DNA of 11,485 nt, taken from Balneolaceae bacterium. GTDB taxonomy: Bacteria; Bacteroidota; Rhodothermia; Balneolales; Balneolaceae. The stretch spans positions 1 to 11,485 of the forward strand of contig PWFZ01000457.1 of assembly GCA_003555185.1 (NCBI GenBank), read 5' to 3'. The stretch's first letter is position 1, and each line of letters begins with the position of its first letter. The notes under the pieces are model-generated. The model was not told where the DNA came from and made no database searches. It worked only from the letters and a program-made list of their open reading frames with translations. The position numbers and the translations under genes are program-made. Shown here one piece after another: positions 8,106 through 11,485 of this stretch.

Positions 8106-8222
8106 ATGAAGACAAAATCATCAGTTAAGAAAAGAAGTTCAGACGATAAGATAGTCCGCAGGAAAGGGCGGGTCTATGTAATTAACAAAAGAAATCCACG
8201 TCATAAACAACGACAAGGATAA
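8106..8222 (+). CDS. rpmJ: 50S ribosomal protein L36, cysteine-free form
   Basis: A 38-codon frame, shorter than most ORF-finder limits, begins at ATG 8106 and stops at TAA 8220-8222. It has the L36 core [20 protein letters not shown] (6-25) and the signature ending NPRHKQRQG (30-38). L36 binds 23S rRNA at the base of the L7/L12 stalk region late in 50S assembly. The zinc form of L36 has three cysteines and a histidine. Here the cysteine positions hold Ser11, Asp14 and Asn27, and only His33 remains, so zinc is probably not bound. Its place between infA and rpsM is the standard one, which makes the call firm despite the small size. Confidence 0.95.
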   Translation: MKTKSSVKKRSSDDKIVRRKGRVYVINKRNPRHKQRQG

Positions 8223-8234
8223 AATATATTTATT

Positions 8235-8615
8235 ATGGCAAGAATCGCTGGAATTGATTTACCAAAACAAAAACGCGGAGTAATTGGTCTTACCTATATT
8301 TTTGGGATAGGTAGAACCACATCCAAAAGAATATTAGATGCTGCCGGTATAGACCACAGTATCAAGGTTTCCGAATGGAATGACGAGCAGGTTTCACAAC
8401 TTCGTGAGACTATCGAAGCCGAGCTTAAAGTTGAAGGAGCCCTTCGTACAGAAGTTAATGCTAATATACGTCGGTTAATTGAAACCGGTAGTTATAGAGG
8501 TATACGGCACAGGCGAGGATTGCCGGTTAGAGGTCAGCGTACACAAACAAACGCGCGTACCCGAAAAGGTAAGCGTAGAACAGTTGCTGGCAAAAAGACA
8601 GTCACCAAAAAATAA
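8235..8615 (+). CDS. rpsM: 30S ribosomal protein S13
   Basis: S13 is in the 30S head, forms intersubunit bridges with L5 and 23S rRNA, and its tail contacts P-site tRNA. The 126-aa protein has RIAGIDLP (3-10), the helix-hairpin segment [14 protein letters not shown] (21-34), a helical middle region, and the C-terminal signature [19 protein letters not shown] (85-103) with a basic tail ending KKTVTKK. It opens the alpha block and follows rpmJ by 12 bases. The spacer is A/T only (TAAAATATATTTATT including the rpmJ stop), similar to that before rpsE. Confidence 0.98.
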   Translation: MARIAGIDLPKQKRGVIGLTYIFGIGRTTSKRILDAAGIDHSIKVSEWNDEQVSQLRETIEAELKVEGALRTEVNANIRRLIETGSYRGIRHRRGLPVRGQRTQTNARTRKGKRRTVAGKKTVTKK

Positions 8616-8633
8616 TTATTAAAGATTCCGGTT

Positions 8634-9044
8634 ATGGCTAAAAGACCAAGTAAAGGCGGTGATAAATCTGCCAAAAGAAAAAAGAAAAGACAAATAAGTG
8701 ATCCAAATGGAATGGCTTTCATTAAGGCTACTTTCAATAACGTTCTAGTGAGCGTTACTGATAGCAATGGGAATGTTCTTTCTTGGTCATCATCCGGGAA
8801 AGAAGGATTTCGCGGTTCTAGGAAAAATACCCCATATGCTGCACAAGTTAGTGCAGAAACAGCGGCATCTGCTGCTTACGACATGGGATTAAGAAAAGTT
8901 GAGGTTTTTGTGAAAGGTCCTGGATCTGGTAGGGAAGCAGCAATTCGTGCTCTTGCAACCAGTGGTTTGGAAGTCACTTTAATTAAAGACAGGACTCCTA
9001 TTCCACATAATGGATGTCGCCCACCAAAACGAAGAAGAGTATAA
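8634..9044 (+). CDS. rpsK: 30S ribosomal protein S11
   Basis: S11 lies on the 30S platform by the mRNA exit and the E site. The 136-aa product is slightly longer than the 129-aa E. coli protein because of a very basic start ([10 protein letters not shown] at 11-20). Conserved segments are [19 protein letters not shown] (28-46), [14 protein letters not shown] (58-71), [13 protein letters not shown] (95-107) and [14 protein letters not shown] (123-136). Asn126-Gly127 corresponds to the site converted to isoaspartate in E. coli S11. It stands between rpsM and rpsD with 18-base spacers on both sides. Confidence 0.98.
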   Translation: MAKRPSKGGDKSAKRKKKRQISDPNGMAFIKATFNNVLVSVTDSNGNVLSWSSSGKEGFRGSRKNTPYAAQVSAETAASAAYDMGLRKVEVFVKGPGSGREAAIRALATSGLEVTLIKDRTPIPHNGCRPPKRRRV

Positions 9045-9062
9045 CATTTAGATTATAGTAAA

Positions 9063-9668
9063 ATGGCAAGATATAGAGGACCTAAACAAAAAATTGCAAG
9101 ACGCTTCAGAGAACCGATTTTCGGCCCAAGTAATGCTTTAGAAAGAAAGCCTTACGGACCCGGACAACACGGTAGAAGCAGGTATTCACGTAAATCAGAA
9201 TATGCTATTCAGCTTGATGAGAAACAAAAAGCTAAATATACATACGGTTTGCTTGAACGTCAGTTTAGAAATACCTACGAAAAAGCAAATGCTCAGGAAG
9301 GTGTAACCGGCGAAGTTCTTTTACAATTATTGGAGTCAAGACTTGATAACGTAGTGTATCGTTTGGGTTTTGCCAGAACCAGACGTCAAGCTCGCCAGTT
9401 AGTATCACATAAACATGTTGTGGTAAATGGACAATTAGTTAATATTCCATCATTTCATGTTAAGCCGGGAGATGTTATAACAGTTAGACCTAAGTCAAGG
9501 AACTTAGAAATTGTTGATGACGCATTGTCAGGTAGCTCTGCAGGTAAATACAAGTGGATTGAATTAGATAAGAAGTCTAAAACGGGCAAGTTTTTGAATA
9601 TACCCGTAAAGGAAGAAATTCCTGAAAATATCAACGTACAGTTGATTATTGAGCTTTATTCAAAATAA
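9063..9668 (+). CDS. rpsD: 30S ribosomal protein S4, cysteine-free form
   Basis: S4 is a primary 16S rRNA binder of the 5' domain and, with S3 and S5, forms the mRNA entry channel; in E. coli it also represses the alpha operon. The 201-aa protein has an N-terminal domain with YGPGQHG (31-37) and [10 protein letters not shown] (63-72), then the S4 RNA-binding domain (about 93-139) with [20 protein letters not shown] (93-112) and [12 protein letters not shown] (119-130). There is no cysteine at all, so it is the zinc-free form. A translational control site for S4 is not recognisable here. The gene directly precedes rpoA. Confidence 0.98.
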   Translation: MARYRGPKQKIARRFREPIFGPSNALERKPYGPGQHGRSRYSRKSEYAIQLDEKQKAKYTYGLLERQFRNTYEKANAQEGVTGEVLLQLLESRLDNVVYRLGFARTRRQARQLVSHKHVVVNGQLVNIPSFHVKPGDVITVRPKSRNLEIVDDALSGSSAGKYKWIELDKKSKTGKFLNIPVKEEIPENINVQLIIELYSK

Positions 9669-9695
9669 ATTTAAACAGTATTAAATAGATCAGCT

Positions 9696-10673
9696 ATGAA
9701 CAGCTATAGTTTGCAAATGCCCGAATCGTTACAAGTATCTGAAGATTCAGATAACTTTGGAACGTTTATATTACAGCCACTTGAGCGTGGTTTTGGCGTT
9801 ACTATTGGTAACTCCTTTCGCCGTGTTCTTTTGTCTTCATTACCCGGGTTAGCAATCACAGCCGTTAAAATTAACGGCGTCGATCACGAGTATTCCAGTA
9901 TTGATGGTGTAAAAGAAGATGTTTACGAAATTATACTTAACCTTAAGCAGGTTCGCTTTAAACAAGTTGAACAAAGTGGCGGTGTTATTAATATTTCCAA
10001 AACTTCCGCTGGTAAATTGACAGCAAAGGAGATCGGAGATGCTACTGCAGACTTCGATGTATTAAATCCTGAGATGCTAATTGCCACTCTTTCTGAAGAT
10101 ATTCAACTGGATATGGAGTTGCGTATTGGAAGAGGCAGGGGATATGTACCCGCTGAAGAAATGGAGTCTGATTTCGAAGAAGATATAAATTTGCTTCCAA
10201 TCGATGCTATTTTTACTCCAATAAAGGCTGTTCAGTTTGATGTTGAAAACGTTCGAGTTGGTCAAAGAACGGATTACGAAAAACTTGTTTTGAATGTAAC
10301 CACAGATGGTTCGCTAAATGCGAAAGAAGCATTAACCATTGCCGGTAAAATTCTCAAAGAACATATTGAGAAATTCATTACTGAAAAGATAGAAGAGCCT
10401 TTTACTCAAGAAGAAGAGGAAGTGGATGCAGAGAAACAACGCATCGCAGGTCTCCTTAAAACAAGTATCGAAGATTTAAATCTTAGTGTTCGGGCATATA
10501 ACTGTCTGAAATCTGCTAACATTAACTCTATTGGTGAGCTTGTGTCCAGGGATGAGCAGGATCTATTAAAATTCAGAAATTTTGGTAAAAAATCACTCTC
10601 TGAATTAGTAGAAGTAATTGAAGAGAAAAATTTAGAATTTGGGATGGACGTCTCAAAATTTCTTGATAAATAA
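9696..10673 (+). CDS. rpoA: DNA-directed RNA polymerase subunit alpha
   Basis: The alpha subunit dimerises to start RNA polymerase assembly and contacts upstream promoter DNA and activators. The 325-aa length is typical. The N-terminal domain (about 1-230) has LERGFGVTIGNSFRRVLLSS (29-48) and the block GRGRGYVPAEE (145-155). An acidic linker (EEPFTQEEEEVDAEK, 233-247) leads to the C-terminal domain (about 250-315). The residues that in E. coli bind UP elements and CRP are all kept at one position higher: Arg266, Asn269, Cys270, Lys272, Gly297, Lys299, Ser300 and Glu303. The position between rpsD and rplQ is the conserved alpha-operon order. Confidence 0.98.
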   Translation: MNSYSLQMPESLQVSEDSDNFGTFILQPLERGFGVTIGNSFRRVLLSSLPGLAITAVKINGVDHEYSSIDGVKEDVYEIILNLKQVRFKQVEQSGGVINISKTSAGKLTAKEIGDATADFDVLNPEMLIATLSEDIQLDMELRIGRGRGYVPAEEMESDFEEDINLLPIDAIFTPIKAVQFDVENVRVGQRTDYEKLVLNVTTDGSLNAKEALTIAGKILKEHIEKFITEKIEEPFTQEEEEVDAEKQRIAGLLKTSIEDLNLSVRAYNCLKSANINSIGELVSRDEQDLLKFRNFGKKSLSELVEVIEEKNLEFGMDVSKFLDK

Positions 10674-10678
10674 GAGGA
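10673..10678 (+). promoter_or_regulatory. Shine-Dalgarno motif of rplQ
   Basis: AGAGGA starts on the last base of the rpoA stop codon and ends seven bases before the rplQ ATG. It is the same hexamer as before rpsH, and these are the only two clear ribosome binding motifs in the window. Confidence 0.6.
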
Positions 10679-10685
10679 TTATTAA

Positions 10686-11315
10686 ATGCGTCACTTAGTA
10701 AAAGGTAAAAAATTAAGCAGAACTGCTTCTCACAGAAAAGCAACAATGCAGGCCCTGTCTTGTGCGTTGATCAAAAATAAAATGATCAAAACCACAGTGA
10801 CTAAAGCCAAAGAACTCAGACGTTTTGTTGAGCCGTTAATTACGAAGTCAAAAAACGACACAACACACAACAGACGACAGGCTTTTTCGTTTCTTCAAGA
10901 CAAAGAAGCAGTTACAATTTTGTTTAACGAAATTGCTCCTGAAGTTGGAGACAGACCGGGTGGATATACCAGAGTATTAAAACTTGGATTTCGTTTAGGT
11001 GACAGTACTGAAATGGCTCTCATTGAGTTAGTTGATTTCAGTGATTATGAACCAGAACTGAAGAGTGCTAAGAAAAAGAAAACCCGACGTGCTGGTAAGG
11101 CTAATAAGCCTACTAAGGAGGAAGCTGAGGCAGCCAAGGCTGCTGAAAAGTCTAAAGCTGAAGCTGATAAGAAAGAAGATTCAGCTGTTGATTCCTCAGA
11201 AGATGTCGATGCTAAAGAAAATGAAGTAAAAAAAGCTGAAGAAGCTTCTGTAAAGGAAGAAGAAGGCACTGAGAAGAAGAAAAAGTCTGAAGAAGACAAA
11301 ACTTCAGAGAAGTAA
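10686..11315 (+). CDS. rplQ: 50S ribosomal protein L17 with long charged C-terminal tail
   Basis: L17 lies on the solvent face of the 50S subunit close to the tunnel exit. The core at about 1-120 is typical: [19 protein letters not shown] (1-19), the helix with [18 protein letters not shown] (36-53), [11 protein letters not shown] (62-72), [19 protein letters not shown] (88-106) and MALIELVDF (110-118). After this comes an unusual 90-residue extension (about 121-209) made almost wholly of Lys, Glu, Ala, Asp and Ser. The usual protein is about 115-130 aa. The tail has no cysteine and no hydrophobic core, so it is probably disordered or a single charged helix. The frame is intact up to TAA, so it is not a read-through artefact. 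It is the last gene of the cluster. Confidence 0.96.
   Translation: MRHLVKGKKLSRTASHRKATMQALSCALIKNKMIKTTVTKAKELRRFVEPLITKSKNDTTHNRRQAFSFLQDKEAVTILFNEIAPEVGDRPGGYTRVLKLGFRLGDSTEMALIELVDFSDYEPELKSAKKKKTRRAGKANKPTKEEAEAAKAAEKSKAEADKKEDSAVDSSEDVDAKENEVKKAEEASVKEEEGTEKKKKSEEDKTSEK
11046..11312 (+). repeat. Low-complexity Lys/Glu/Ala coding segment of rplQ
   Basis: The DNA encoding the L17 tail is built from A/G-rich codons (GAA, AAG, AAA, GCT), giving short imperfect repeats such as GAAGCT and AAAGCTGAAGC. The encoded tail alternates basic and acidic clusters ([30 protein letters not shown]). Such tracts are prone to length change by slippage, so tail length may differ among relatives. Confidence 0.7.
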
Positions 11316-11328
11316 AGAAAAAAAAAGT

Positions 11329-11352
11329 CCAATTATTTTAAAATAAAGTTGG
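11329..11352 (+). terminator. A/T-rich hairpin after rplQ (weak or doubtful terminator)
   Basis: CCAATTATT (11329-11337) can pair with AATAA plus TTGG downstream (11342-11352, with an AG bulge) around a TTAA loop. On the + strand the hairpin is not followed by a T-run, so it is a poor intrinsic terminator for the ribosomal operon. On the opposite strand it would be followed by nine T residues (complement of 11318-11326), so it could stop reverse transcripts instead. The stem is mostly A-T pairs and may be weak. Confidence 0.3.
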
Positions 11353-11375
11353 CAAAGTATAAAAAAAGTTAGTAG

Positions 11376-11412
11376 TTTGTAAGTCTGTCACAAAAACGAA
11401 ATATATGATTTG
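11376..11412 (+). promoter_or_regulatory. Possible promoter of the downstream RNA operon
   Basis: TTTG at 11376-11379 and TATATGATTTG at 11402-11412 resemble, with imperfect spacing, the Bacteroidota-type promoter pattern (TTTG, about 20 bases, TAnnTTTG). Read as a sigma-70-type promoter, TTGTAA (11377) and TATATG (11402) are separated by 19 bases. Neither match is good; the site is proposed mainly because an rRNA-like leader follows. Confidence 0.25.
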
Positions 11413-11485
11413 TGGCGGTTGAAGTTCTTTGAACATAGTGAAAGAGATAAGCAGATCGTTGAATGAGTCTGGACGGTTCTACAGG
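11413..11485 (+). other. Probable rRNA-operon leader with boxA-like antitermination site (truncated by window)
   Basis: No reading frame is present in the last 170 bases. GTTCTTTGAACA at 11424-11435 resembles the boxA element (TGCTCTTTAACA in E. coli) and the GTTCTTTGACA element often seen shortly before rRNA genes in Bacteroidota. The sequence after it, to the window end, looks like an untranslated leader or processing stalk. The mature 16S start (AGAGTTTGATC...) is not reached within the window, so the identity of the gene beyond is inferred. It could instead belong to another structured RNA. Confidence 0.4.

Noticed and set aside
11045..11332. Minus-strand frame of 95 codons opposite the rplQ tail
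   Set aside because: Its Ser/Phe/Leu-rich low-complexity product is the mirror of the Lys/Glu codons of the L17 tail; no start signal or family likeness.
1..11485. CRISPR arrays, insertion sequences, tRNA genes, phage or defence genes
   Set aside because: None were seen; the window is filled almost entirely with conserved collinear housekeeping genes, so I do not claim a novel system.

Overview
This window is a long all-forward ribosomal-protein cluster, the S10/spc/alpha super-operon. It begins in the last codons of rplV (L22) and runs through rpsC, rplP, rpmC, rpsQ, rplN, rplX, rplE, rpsN, rpsH, rplF, rplR, rpsE, rplO, secY, map, infA, rpmJ, rpsM, rpsK, rpsD, rpoA and rplQ. All genes are on the + strand, with spacers of about 10-35 bases or short overlaps. 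The window closes with a 170-base non-coding stretch that resembles the start of an rRNA-operon leader.

The DNA is moderately AT-rich. Most start codons lack a Shine-Dalgarno sequence and are preceded by plain A/T-rich spacers. The secY-map-infA-rpmJ order has no adk. S14, S4 and L36 are all of the cysteine-free type, and the RNA polymerase alpha subunit has the usual bacterial two-domain layout. Together these suggest Bacteroidota or a close FCB-group relative (for example the Balneolota/Rhodothermota side). The phylum is an inference from these traits, not from a database comparison.

By region: 1-1736 holds the end of the S10 operon (L22 end, S3, L16, L29, S17). Positions 1760-5727 hold the spc operon (L14, L24, L5, S14, S8, L6, L18, S5, L15). 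Positions 5760-7067 encode the SecY translocon channel. Positions 7067-8222 encode methionine aminopeptidase, IF-1 and L36. Positions 8235-11315 hold the alpha operon (S13, S11, S4, RpoA, L17). The products cover ribosome assembly, translation initiation, N-terminal methionine removal, protein export and transcription.

The content is conserved housekeeping and I see no novel system. Points worth a second look are the absence of rpmD (L30) between rpsE and rplO, loss of zinc-ligand cysteines in three ribosomal proteins, a roughly 90-residue charged tail on L17, only two genes with a clear Shine-Dalgarno motif, a TTG start for rpsC, and the apparent rRNA leader directly after rplQ.
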